64,000 nt of DNA. Origin: Brachionus rotundiformis. Taxonomy: Eukaryota; Rotifera; Eurotatoria; Ploima; Brachionidae. Of this stretch, positions 54,784 through 64,000 are shown piece by piece. The translations under genes and the position numbers were made by a program. The stretch is taken from the NCBI GenBank assembly GCA_016802295.1, contig JAESIW010000138.1, forward strand, positions 1,854,521 to 1,918,520. Direction: 5' to 3'. The notes under the pieces were generated by a model that saw only the letters and a program-made list of their open reading frames with translations, searched no databases and was not told the DNA's origin. The stretch's first letter is position 1; each line of letters starts with the position of its first letter.

Positions 54784-56592
54784 TTAACCACATTTAACCA
54801 AATTTTGATGATTACAATACTTGTATTTAGAGTCAAATAGGGTTCCCTTGGGACAATCAACATATATTACATTTTGATGTATGGTACCATAATAAACACA
54901 TATATAATATCTTTGACAACCAGTACTAATGTCAGGATAGTATCCATCTTTATCATAACATAAATTATCAGGATCGGAATTTTTAGATGCAGTTGTTGAA
55001 GGTGATGGTGCTTTTGGAGTTGATGTTGTAGTTGTAGGAGCTGGGCTTTTGGATGTGACCGAAGGCAAAGGTGGTGTCGATGTAGCTAGTTTGGATGATG
55101 TAGCTGAAATAGTGGAAGTTGCACATGAACAAATAGGCGATGAAATAAAATTGTTTTTGGCTGAAGTGATCAATGGATATTTTCCTTGGCCACACACTGA
55201 GCCTGAAAAATCGTCCAAATCGATAGCCTATAGAATACAATTGCTTAAAATTAAGATAACTTGACCATTACGGGCAGTCTTACCCAAAACATTATGCCAC
55301 CAAGGTTCTTGCTCTTGGCATATTCTACTTTAAACTCCAAACTATCTGGATCATCATATGAAATCCACTGGTTGCCAGAGTACATGTAAGGAACTTTGCT
55401 TTCTGGGTCGAATATTTTGGTCCAACCTCTGGAACAAATTTCATAATAGGCCAAATAGCCTGCTTCTTGTGTATACTTAAGAAAAGTTAAAATTTAGAAA
55501 AAAATTTTAGGGTCATGTGATTCCAACTTTTCCAGTGATTCCTGGACCTGAAATTGCAGCATCAACTGAATTTTGAGCCGTATTTGACAAGGTAAATGAA
55601 CGTCCATATGCAGGTAAGCCAAGATTTATTTTTTCAGCTGAGAAACCAGATTGAATGTAATAGGAAATTGTAAAATCAACATTAAAGGTCGCCTGATCGC
55701 CGGTTTCCACTGAACGCCGGTATAATGGTGCATTGTGGCCAGTTCTTGAATCCCAAGTACCATGATAATCCTTTTAGATAAAAAATTATCTTCATGAAAT
55801 AAAAGTAATAATTTTTTTTTGCTTACATAGCTCATTACGTTCAAAAAATCAAGATATCTTTAAAAAATTTATTTTCATTAGCTTATTAAATAAATAATTA
55901 TTTATATACTTTGATAATTCAGGTAGGTCATAGGCAGAGTCAATTTTGCTCTTACCAGCAGCCACTGCGGCACTAAGCAATAAGTTTTCTGTCAAAAATC
56001 GGTTTTTAAGAGCCTAAAAATTAAAATTATCTTTGTTATCTTTCTCATTTGGTATAATATTTTAATACCTTGACCAATTTGGTAAATTGAACTTTGTAAC
56101 CCTCTAAGCAACACAAAATTAATGAAAATTTTTAATAAACTAACAAAATTAACCTGGATATTCCCAGTCTAGGTCAAGTCCGTCAAAATTTCTATTTTTC
56201 AAAAATACCACTGTGGTATCTACAAAACTTTGAATGGCTGCATCACTAGAGACAATGCTAATGAATGGAGCTGAGCCCATATTCCATCCACCAACAGCTA
56301 ACATTACTTTTAAATTGGGATTCACTTTCTTTAAGTCAGTTGTTTTTTCGTACAGACCCTTGGACCACTGGGTTGAGTCATCATTCCATTCATATGGCTC
56401 TAGTTTATTTGCCACAATTTTGGCAAACGAATAAAGAATATGAGTGCATAAGAATGGATCTATATTTTCAGGCAAAAAAGCTCCAATGCCAGTACGATAT
56501 TGAGCCCAGTTGGTGAAATAGCACACAACTCTCTGTTCACAATAAATGGCGCCTATACCAAGAAAAAGAATGCATAAAGATATGAATTTCAT
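54784..56592 (-). CDS. GH18 chitinase 2 with C-terminal chitin-binding domain
   Basis: Tail-to-tail with chitinase 1 (250 bp apart). Exons 56592-56154, 56103-56069, 56013-55910, 55857-55827, 55770-55528, 55475-55284 and 55227-54784 give 495 residues. Signal peptide 1-18; RVVCYFTNWAQYRTG; MLAVGGWNMG; catalytic FDGLDLDWEYP intact; LNVMSYDYHGTWD; INLGLPAYGRSFTL; GGIMFW-AIDLDDFSGS. The linker is Ser/Thr/Pro-rich, and the C-terminal CBM14 (LCYDKDGYYPDISTGCQRYY.., KYCNHQNLVKC) has its six Cys. It keeps one intron (inside FW/AID) that chitinase 1 lacks. The gene is likely active. Confidence 0.95.
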
Positions 56593-56827
56593 TTTTTTTA
56601 ATGTACTTTATTATTTTTTATTTCAATTTATAGCCTGTTTGGAACATCATATGATTAGTAATTTTAATTAAAAATTTTATTAAATTCATTTTCAATATGA
56701 TTTATTTAAAGTACCATGTCTACTTCTGCATTGAGTTTTATTCTATTTGATTATATAATGAAAAATATTATTTATTTTAGTCTGCAAGTTAAAAATTAAT
56801 TTTTTTTAACTAAGTTTATGAAAAAAT

Positions 56828-56853
56828 TTCCTTCTAGGTAAATTCGAACCAGT
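56828..56853 (-). pseudogene. Remnant of a tRNA-Asn 3' half
   Basis: On the minus strand the bases match the T arm and acceptor side of the intact tRNA-Asn: plus-strand CTTCTAGGTAAATTCGAACC against CCCTAGGTGGATTCGAACC. The anticodon and D arms are gone. It lies 160 bp from the intact minus-strand copy at 57014. Confidence 0.4.
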
Positions 56854-57013
56854 ACATGGTCTGGAAAATCAATCGAAATAGAAATTATAAATTAAATATT
56901 AACGATAAATAAAAATATTTAAAAATATGAACTATAAAAGATTAAATATTTAAATTATCAAACTTTTGAATTGATTATATTTAAAAAGTTTAACTATCTA
57001 GAATAAAAAAGTT

Positions 57014-57030
57014 CGTCCCTAGGTGGATTC

Positions 57031-57067
<37 letters not shown>

Positions 57068-57087
57068 GCCGATTGCGCCATAGAGAC
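57014..57087 (-). tRNA. tRNA-Asn (anticodon GTT), copy 4
   Basis: Same 74-nt sequence on the minus strand, with a T run (A run in plus) immediately after its 3' end. It lies between chitinase 2 and tRNA-Ser. Confidence 0.97.
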
Positions 57088-57295
57088 TTAATGACACAAC
57101 TTGTTTAAAAGATACCTTATTTTTTCTGATAAATTTTGTTGCTAATACCTTAAAAGCAAGAATATTATTATCATTTTGAAATATGTTTTAATCTAATTGT
57201 AAATATTCTAAAATAAAATTTTAATAAATTTTTTTTAATTAAAAAAAAAAATATTTTGCATTCATTTAGTGAATTATAAGTTCATCATAGCATAT

Positions 57296-57377
57296 GCTGC
57301 GATGGCCGAGTGGTTAAGGCGACAGACTTGAAATCTGTTGGGTTATTCCCGCACAGGTTCAAATCCTGTTCGCAGCG
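57296..57377 (+). tRNA. tRNA-Ser (anticodon TGA)
   Basis: An 82-nt class II tRNA with acceptor GCTGCGA/TCGCAGC plus discriminator G, D arm GCCGAGTGGTTAAGGC, anticodon arm CAGACTTGAAATCTG with TGA, long variable arm GGGTTATTCCC and T arm CAGGTTCAAATCCTG. A T run follows. Confidence 0.96.
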
Positions 57378-57438
57378 AATTTTTTATTAATTTATTTAGT
57401 GACAAATTTTATTTATCTAATTTAAACAAAAAAATATT

Positions 57439-58949
57439 TTAACATTCAACAAATTCTTTAAAATTACAGGCAACAATATTCTTGTCAAATAGAGTACCCT
57501 CTGGACATTGGAACATTTTTATCTTGAAACTAGATGAACTAGTATGCTCACATGTAAAATAATGATGGCAACCATCTCTTAAATCAATGTAAATACCATC
57601 TCCATTTACACATTTATTGATCTGTTTTGTCTTAAGTTTTTTGTTCTTGTTCGCAAAATATAATTGCTTTGTTGCTTTAATCATTGGAAATTTTCCCTTA
57701 TGGCAAAATGAACCACTAAAATCATCCATATCTATGGACCAAAACATAATACCGCCCAGTTTTTTGTCTTTTAAATAATTAATTTTTTCTTTTAGACTCT
57801 CGTAATTTTCAAAGCCAACAAATTGATTGTCTTTGAATGCGTAGGGAACTTTTTGCTCATCATCCCAGCCAGATTTCCAATTTTCCTTTAATCGGTCACA
57901 CACTTCATAATAAGCCAATGTTCCATTTTCTTTAGTGAACTTAAAAACAATTGAAATAAAAGCTGTTTATTTATTCTTTAAAAATGTTACTGTTCCAGCA
58001 TATCCTCCATTTTGTGCGTCAATACCAAATTTTGCTTTTTGTCCTTTATCAATGGTATATGATTTGCCATAGCACGCAAAGCCAAGATTAATTTTTTCAG
58101 ATGGAAATCCATGGTCTAGATAATAAGTTATTGTAAAATCCACATTGTACTGCTTTTGCTCTTCATCTTCTGCTTTACGCGGATACAATGGTGCCACGTG
58201 ACCAGTTGAATTCTCCCAAGAGCCATGATAGTCATAGGTCATCACATTCAAAAAATCAATATAACTTTATATTTAAGATAACCACATAAAAAAATATTCT
58301 TAAAAACCAACTTAAAAAAATAATTACTTGGAAATAAATGGTAAGTCATATGAATTCTGAATATTTTCAATGCTGGCGGCAACTGCAGCTGTTAACAACA
58401 TATCATTTGGTTCAAATATTTTTTTCAACATCTTAAAAGGCAAAATTGTTATCTATATACAATTTAATTAGATTATTTTTTTACCATAACAAGTTTAGTA
58501 AAGCCATTCTTGTGTCCAACAGGATATTCCCAATCTATATCAAGTCCATCGAAATTTTTCTTTTTTAAAAATTCAATTGAATTATTGGCAAACTGTTCCA
58601 ATTTAAAATCATCATAGACAATTTGCTCAAATTTTTCATTGTCAAAATTGGCACCCCCTACAGCAATTAGTACTTTTAGACGAGGATTCTTTGTCTTCAA
58701 ATTGGTAATTCGTTCATAAGTGCCTGTCATCGACTCTGAACTTTCATCATTCCATTCTACCGGAGAAAGATGAGTTCCATTTATTGTTGCAAATGAGTAA
58801 ATTATGTGGGTACAAAGATATGGATCTATTTTTTCTGGTAAAAATCTAGCTGAATCTGACCTATATTGCGACCAACTTGTAGTGTAGCAAATGATGCGTT
58901 TTGCACCTGTGAAATGAATCAAAAATGTCATAATTATAAATGATATCAT
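57439..58949 (-). CDS. GH18 chitinase 3 with C-terminal chitin-binding-like domain
   Basis: Exons 58949-58485, 58431-58328, 58264-57991 and 57939-57439 give 447 residues. Signal peptide 1-16; RIICYTTSWSQYRSD; VLIAVGGANFD; catalytic FDGLDIDWEYP intact (Glu present); LNVMTYDYHGSWE; INLGFACYGKSYTI; GGIMFWSIDMDDFSGSFC. The Ser/Thr linker of the other two is replaced by a short Lys-rich link (NKNKKLKTKQINK) before a six-Cys CBM14-like end (CVNGDGIYIDLRDGCHHYF.., CNFKEFVEC). It lacks the introns after WEYP and within NVMTY that its two neighbours share, so it is the most divergent of the cluster. It may differ in substrate or be less processive, which is inference. Confidence 0.93.
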
Positions 58950-59629
58950 TTTTTATTTTTGTAAATTAATGATATGATAAAAATTTTAATTTTATAAAAA
59001 AAAATTGTACCTATAGAAAAAAGAACTCATATCGTTTGACAAAAAGGATTATTGACTAGAGAATAAATTGTTTAAATAAGCTTTTTTTAAGTTAATATTA
59101 TATTTTTCTAATGAAAACAGTAATTTACTCTTGATTTGGTAAAATTTGGAAAAAAATAAAGCATAAAGCTACATATTAAAGCATCTAAATTTAAATGATA
59201 AAAATTAATTATTTTTTAAATCTAAATCCAAAAGATTATAATGATAAAATAAACATTTTTGACGTAAAATTAAAAAATTGTGAGTAAAAAAAATAAAATG
59301 TTATATTGTATTATTGATTCATAAATTGATATTTTTATTTTTAATTTTAAATTTTAATAAACAATTTTATCATATTTTACATGTAACACTTAATTAAATC
59401 AATGAAGCCGTTTTTTTTTCCAACCAATTCACCAAAAAACAAAATTGAATTTAACATACATAACTTGTATACTCTAATTTCGAAAATAGATAAAAAATTA
59501 ATCTTTTTTGAATCTGTTTATTTGCAATTAGTCTTTCAGTGAAGCCTTAAGCTTTAATTTCCAATTTAAATAAATAATAAAAACATTAATTTTTATAGGA
59601 AATAATGAATTCTAATTTTTATTGAACAA
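58950..59629. other. AT-rich spacer
   Basis: About 680 bp containing the chitinase 3 promoter and then the fifth tRNA-Asn. No other feature. Confidence 0.4.
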
Positions 59630-59649
59630 GTCTCTATGGCGCAATCGGC

Positions 59650-59686
<37 letters not shown>

Positions 59687-59703
59687 GAATCCACCTAGGG
59701 ACG
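59630..59703 (+). tRNA. tRNA-Asn (anticodon GTT), copy 5
   Basis: Identical to the other four copies and followed by TTTTTTT. It is on the plus strand between chitinase 3 and the cold-shock gene. Confidence 0.97.
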
Positions 59704-59918
59704 AATTTTTTTCCATTCATGTATTGTTAGGGAAAAATTTTTACATGTCAAAACAAGTATTTTAATTTTATAGCTATTACACAATCAAAAATTTTTAATG
59801 AAATTTCTTGTGATATGATGAAATTATTAAATGCCTCAAAAAGAACTAAAATTGATATCATTTTAGCATAAACTTTAATTTTTATAAATTTGGAGTTGTC
59901 TTGTGATAAGATAAAAAA

Positions 59919-60809
59919 ATGTCTGCATTGGAAGAAAGTCAGTCGAAAGTCAATGCTGATGCCGCTATATCACATGATAAAAAAAAATTACCACTTAAAG
60001 AAAAGCCTATTATTTTGGAAAAAGTCACGGGAACAGTCAAGTGGTTTAATGTAAAAAAAGGCTATGGTTTTATAACACGTGATGATCAAGAGGCGGATAT
60101 TTTTGTTCACCAAAGTGGTATTGCCAAATACAATAGGAAAAAAATGAGAAAAAGCTTGGGCGAGGGAGAAAAAGTGGAATTTTCCATTGTTCAAGGTATT
60201 AAAGGTCCAGAAGCTGCGTATTTAACCGGACCGAATGGACAGCCAGTTCAGGGATCCATATATGCTAGAGATAAAAACAGAAAGTCAAAAAATAAAAAGT
60301 CTAGAAAAAATGGTCAACCAAAACCAACTCCAAGTACCGAACTTACCAATGAAAAGAACGATCAAATTCAAAATGAAAATGAAAACAATCAGTCGGAACA
60401 TTTACCAAAAAAAAGAAACAAACGATCTAGAAATCGGATGAGAAAACCACAGAATCAAAACAATACAATTGTTGACTTACCAATGGACAATAATCAAGTA
60501 AACAACCAAGATAAATATGAGTATACAAGACAAAATCAGTTACCAAGAAACAGACCAAGAAGACAATTCTATCAATATGACCATCCACCTCAAAGATACT
60601 ACAATTCTAGATCATTTGTGAACAGAAATAGGTACCAAAATCAAAGATTTGAATCAGATGGTCAATCATTTAACAACAATGGTAGTTATTATAAACGCCA
60701 ATACAACCGAAACGGTTATAGAAATTATAGACCAAGATATTATCAGGAGCCGAAAATTAATACCCGAGTAAAAAATGATAGTCAAAAGGAAGAAGAAAAT
60801 GAAAATTAA
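59919..60809 (+). CDS. Y-box (cold-shock domain) RNA-binding protein
   Basis: A member of the YBX family: it packages mRNA and regulates translation in the cytoplasm, and can bind DNA. 296 residues in one exon. The cold-shock domain (~residues 36-110) is intact: VTGTVKWFNVKKGYGFITRD holds RNP1, DIFVHQSGI holds RNP2, and EGEKVEFSIV, GPEAAYLTGPNGQPVQGS follow as in vertebrate YB-1. The tail is Lys-rich, then Asn/Arg/Tyr/Gln-rich (~170-296, for example RNRPRRQFYQYDHPPQRYY), a low-complexity RNA-binding region in place of the alternating basic/acidic islands of vertebrates. The ATG at 59919 is the first in frame. The orthologue is probably the single invertebrate YBX/Yps gene. Confidence 0.93.
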   Translation: MSALEESQSKVNADAAISHDKKKLPLKEKPIILEKVTGTVKWFNVKKGYGFITRDDQEADIFVHQSGIAKYNRKKMRKSLGEGEKVEFSIVQGIKGPEAAYLTGPNGQPVQGSIYARDKNRKSKNKKSRKNGQPKPTPSTELTNEKNDQIQNENENNQSEHLPKKRNKRSRNRMRKPQNQNNTIVDLPMDNNQVNNQDKYEYTRQNQLPRNRPRRQFYQYDHPPQRYYNSRSFVNRNRYQNQRFESDGQSFNNNGSYYKRQYNRNGYRNYRPRYYQEPKINTRVKNDSQKEEENEN

Positions 60810-62651
60810 AATAATTCTTAAAACTGTTATATAATGAAAAATTCTATCATAAACTTTTAAATAAATATTTTTTTTTAGTTGGGTAATTTGGGTGTATTTT
60901 TTAATCAACAAAACTCTTTATTTGTAATACATATTTTAGTTAATTAGATCAGCTTCAAAAGATTTTATTAAGATAAAAGTATTTTTTTGATTAATATTTT
61001 TATTATTAATGCATCATGACTAGTATGAAATATACTTTATGGATGATTATTGAGATTTAGCTAGTAAAAAGACTGATCTTTCAATTAATTGTATATTTTT
61101 AAAAAATCAGGATTATTTTTGTAAAATAATCAGTATAGTCAAACAATATATTCTTAAAAATTAAATGATTGTTAAGCTAATCCCTTTTTTAAGTAAATTA
61201 ACCATTTGATCTGGTTCACTTTTTACATTAGATTGGAAAATTTAGTACAGCTGTTTTTACCATTATTTAAAATAAATCTATTTATTCTAATGATAAAGTT
61301 CAATCCATATTTTTAAATAAAAATATTTTTCCTTATTTAATTTGTTTAGATTTTTAATTGAATTTTTTAAATAATTCTAAATTTTGAGAAAAAAATTACT
61401 TAAAAAATAAACTTTAAATAAGCTGTTTAAAAAATAATTTGTTTTATTAATTTATAATTTTTTTTAATCAATGAACAGAATTTTGCTTTAAACAAAAACG
61501 ATTACACAATAGGTAAATTTAATATAATATAAGTTTATTTATTAGAATTTATTTTACTTTGGTTATTTTTGGAAAATTAATCTATTGAGTACAAAATGTT
61601 ATCTTAAGGATATTTAAACCAAAAAAGAATAATTATTCTCTAATTTGATCAATTTTATTGTAAAGAGCATTTTATTTATCTATTTTAATTATTGACTTTT
61701 TTGATTAAATTAATTTGAATTTGTGTGATAAGGCGGATAGGAAAAAGCTGATTGTAAAAGTGGCTCACAGGTTCTTATGCAATTAGAAATAATAAACACT
61801 TAATCGATTATTGCTTATAAAAATAAAGGTAGGAGTCGAAAAAGCGTTTAGCATATTGCTGGTTGCATAATGCTGAACATTGGAGAGGGGGCTTGGTAGA
61901 ATTGGTAGAATAGATAAAAAAATCAATCAGGCCTGGCATAATTAGAACTTTAGAGCATTTGGTTCTAATTTATCTAGCACTAGAAGACGGATTGTTCGAT
62001 CTGATCTATAATGACCATGCTCCAAGCCGTTCTATTCATTTGAACTAGATAAATATATATAGATAAATTATTAAAATAGTTTAACACAGATCCGATATCG
62101 GAATTAGAAGAATATTATAATATGATTATCTCTTAATTCCGATTCGATAAGTAATATAAATTTATGTTGTACAAAAATAGGTAGAATCTTGAGTTTATTT
62201 TAATTACAAAGCCTAAACTGAATCCGTTCGATTGAATGGCATCAGTTATATAAGCAAGTTAACCTATTCATATTATTCTTAATATTTCCATTCTTATCTT
62301 ATGATTGGATAGATTAATTTAGGTAACGCTTAAAATTTGTATAAAATTAAACATTAAAGCCGAGTTTAGCACTATAGAACAATGCTCGTTTTTTCTTAGC
62401 CCAATTTTTATATTCTTTAAATATCAACCGGTCGAACAATTTATTTATTTATCATTAAAAACTAATGCCCTACTGGTCAGACTTATCAATAATGTAAAAT
62501 ATGTTCTATTTGAATAGTTGGCTTAAATACCAATTTTGTTTAATTTTTAATTTTATATATTTAGACAAAAAATAGTAAAGAATCTAAACGTTTAATAAAA
62601 TTAAAAAAATTGTTTTTTTTTTGTTTTTTTGGGAAATCATTTGAAGTAATA
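60810..62651. other. 1.8 kb spacer without recognised genes
   Basis: The part up to about 61700 is plain A/T-rich. From 61720 to 62100 the sequence is less A/T-skewed (for example GGAGAGGGGGCTTGGTAGAA), with no open frame, and may be the promoter region of the gap-broken gene that starts at 62652. Nothing firmer is visible. Confidence 0.4.
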
Positions 62652-62726
62652 ATGGATTATGCGTCAAATGATTTGGTACATAGTATCAGTACGGACTATT
62701 GTCAACTGGAGCTTAGTTTGACCAAG
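62652..62726 (+). CDS. First coding exon of an unidentified gene, rest lost in gap
   Basis: ATG at 62652 in a good context (AATAATGG), 25 codons (MDYASNDLVHSISTDYCQL..), ending in a GTATGT donor at 62727. The following intron runs into the gap at 62805. After the gap, 63161-63208 reads as an open frame IFECTKKIIAWQQAG then stop, which could be the end of the same gene, although an almost identical stretch also precedes the gap. Too little is present to name a family. Confidence 0.35.
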
Positions 62727-62804
62727 GTATGTTCATTTTTTGTCTGCTTATCAAAGGTGTATTTTTGAATGTACAAAAAAAATCAGTGGCAAATATCTGT
62801 GATT

Positions 62805-63160
62805 NNNNNNNNNNNNNNNNNNNNNNNNNNNNNNNNNNNNNNNNNNNNNNNNNNNNNNNNNNNNNNNNNNNNNNNNNNNNNNNNNNNNNNNNNNNNNNNN
62901 NNNNNNNNNNNNNNNNNNNNNNNNNNNNNNNNNNNNNNNNNNNNNNNNNNNNNNNNNNNNNNNNNNNNNNNNNNNNNNNNNNNNNNNNNNNNNNNNNNNN
63001 NNNNNNNNNNNNNNNNNNNNNNNNNNNNNNNNNNNNNNNNNNNNNNNNNNNNNNNNNNNNNNNNNNNNNNNNNNNNNNNNNNNNNNNNNNNNNNNNNNNN
63101 NNNNNNNNNNNNNNNNNNNNNNNNNNNNNNNNNNNNNNNNNNNNNNNNNNNNNNNNNNNN
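62805..63160. other. Assembly gap (356 N)
   Basis: Undetermined bases. The 26 bp before AGTGG at 62760-62785 recur exactly right after the gap at 63161-63186, as at the CEP44 gap. Confidence 0.99.
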
Positions 63161-63208
63161 TATTTTTGAATGTACAAAAAAAATCATTGCTTGGCAACAA
63201 GCTGGTTA

Positions 63209-63647
63209 GGCCAGAAAGAGTTATATTGTATTATTTATACAAAATTAATAACAAAGTAATAATTTATTAAGTAAATAAATGAAAAAATGTGTAGGCTTTT
63301 TAGATAATAGTGATAAAGTAGTGCAGAAAGATCGGCTTTTGTTGATGTAAAGATTAATCGACTCAAATACCAATTTAATATAAACTAAAAAAAATGATAA
63401 TATATAATTTCAATTTGTACAAATAAGATTGTTTAAGCATATATTAATCAACTTTGGTTTATATAATTAAATAAAAAATTTTAATTTTATCTCATTGAAC
63501 CTGTTTGATTTAGCCAAGGAACAAAAAAATGCATAGACAATTAAATAAAAAAAAATACGAAATTTATATTTTAAATGATAATTTTTTTAATCATAAAATT
63601 AATTTGATTTAATTACAATTCTTAAAATAATTAATAAATAAATATTA
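63209..63647. other. AT-rich spacer
   Basis: About 440 bp without a recognised feature. AT-rich sequence at the right end (near 63600-63647) would contain the polyadenylation region of the reverse gene. Confidence 0.35.
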
Positions 63648-63989
63648 TCAAATACGAATCATGCTCGAATTGAGCTTGAAAGTGTTAAGTTTTTCGTATA
63701 TTTCTACTTCGTATTGATTAGAGCTCATGAGTTTAAAAATGCGGACAAGTTCCTCGCTTTGGGCATCGGTGCCATATGTGCTACGCCAAGCGTTAAGCAA
63801 ATTCCATGCCTGCAAACGAAGAATGTATTGCCGCATTTTTTTGTTTAGTTCTTTCCTAGACAGACGAAATTGTCCTGGCTCGGGCTTGAACTCAATTTGT
63901 TCAATTTTGCTCCAATTTTTCAACACCGAGTCACTGATTTCCTTGCACACAAATTGCACTCTGTCCATGGGCATTTTAAGGCGTCTCAT
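63648..63989 (-). CDS. Partial gene with death-domain-like C-terminus
   Basis: 113 residues from the ATG at 63989 to the stop at 63648. The frame stays open to the window edge upstream of that ATG, so it is probably the last exon of a longer gene. The pattern resembles a death domain: DRVQFVCKEISDSVLKNWSK (helices 1-2), then a Lys/Arg stretch, RLQAWNLLNAWRSTYGTDAQ (the classic 'AxxLLxxWxxxxGxxA' helices 4-5) and SEELVRIFKLM (helix 6). I base this on the pattern only. Such domains occur in apoptotic and innate adaptors, UNC5, ankyrins and others. If it is not a death domain, I have no other assignment. Confidence 0.4.
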   Translation of the reverse strand: MRRLKMPMDRVQFVCKEISDSVLKNWSKIEQIEFKPEPGQFRLSRKELNKKMRQYILRLQAWNLLNAWRSTYGTDAQSEELVRIFKLMSSNQYEVEIYEKLNTFKLNSSMIRI

Positions 63990-64000
63990 TAGTTTAAGTA

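Overview
This is an animal (metazoan) nuclear contig. It is very AT-rich between genes, its introns are short (about 45-70 bp, GT..AG) and split conserved domains, it carries tRNA genes, and it has two assembly gaps. The gene set points to a small invertebrate that keeps centrioles and probably cilia (CEP44, FAM221A) and uses chitin (three GH18 chitinases with chitin-binding tails). A spiralian such as a monogonont rotifer is my best guess. I infer this from content and composition only; no rRNA or mitochondrial marker is present.

Layout. 1-3528 (-): the 5' two-thirds or so of a Rif1 gene running off the left edge. 4519-6980 (+): a plasma-membrane type Na+/H+ exchanger. 8044-9609 (+): an intronless rhodopsin-like GPCR. 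10927-12048 (+): a secreted, bacterial GlpQ-like glycerophosphodiester phosphodiesterase, which is a transfer candidate. 12401-13987 (-): an MFSD4/Naglt1-like sugar transporter. 14733-14993 (+): RPB10. 14994-21757: a 6.8 kb gene-poor stretch, less AT-rich than the other spacers, leading into 21758-25681 (+), a GC-rich ten-finger C2H2 transcription factor with a CtBP-type motif. One of its introns holds a perfectly paired three-way-junction element. 25682-28919: a repeat graveyard with a LINE endonuclease fragment and an inverted-repeat element. 28920-41188: three ABCG half-transporters. Two of them, each followed by a tRNA-Asn, are almost identical over 3.0 kb including introns. 41881-46029: a compact housekeeping block with MRPL46, TFIIA-gamma and CEP44; the 5' end of CEP44 is repeated across a gap. 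37016-37690 and 47380-47709: two paralogues of a charged-repeat protein that I cannot assign. 48360-52110: FAM221A, a secreted CAP protein and proteasome subunit PSMD11/Rpn6. 52360-59703: three chitinases interleaved with three tRNA-Asn and one tRNA-Ser. 59919-60809: a Y-box cold-shock protein. The right end holds a gap-broken gene start and a partial protein with a death-domain-like C-terminus.

Working together: RPB10, TFIIA-gamma and the zinc-finger protein act in transcription. Rif1 controls replication timing and DNA repair. MRPL46 and Rpn6 are core mitoribosome and proteasome parts. The exchanger, sugar carrier and ABCG pumps are membrane transporters, and the chitinases and CAP protein are secreted. 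I see no operon-like logic. The best leads are the intronic three-way junction, the tRNA-bounded ABCG conversion block, the GlpQ transfer candidate and the RRWNEIVPREE repeat family. Exon borders come from reading GT..AG sites with matching phase and family similarity recalled from memory; no search was run.
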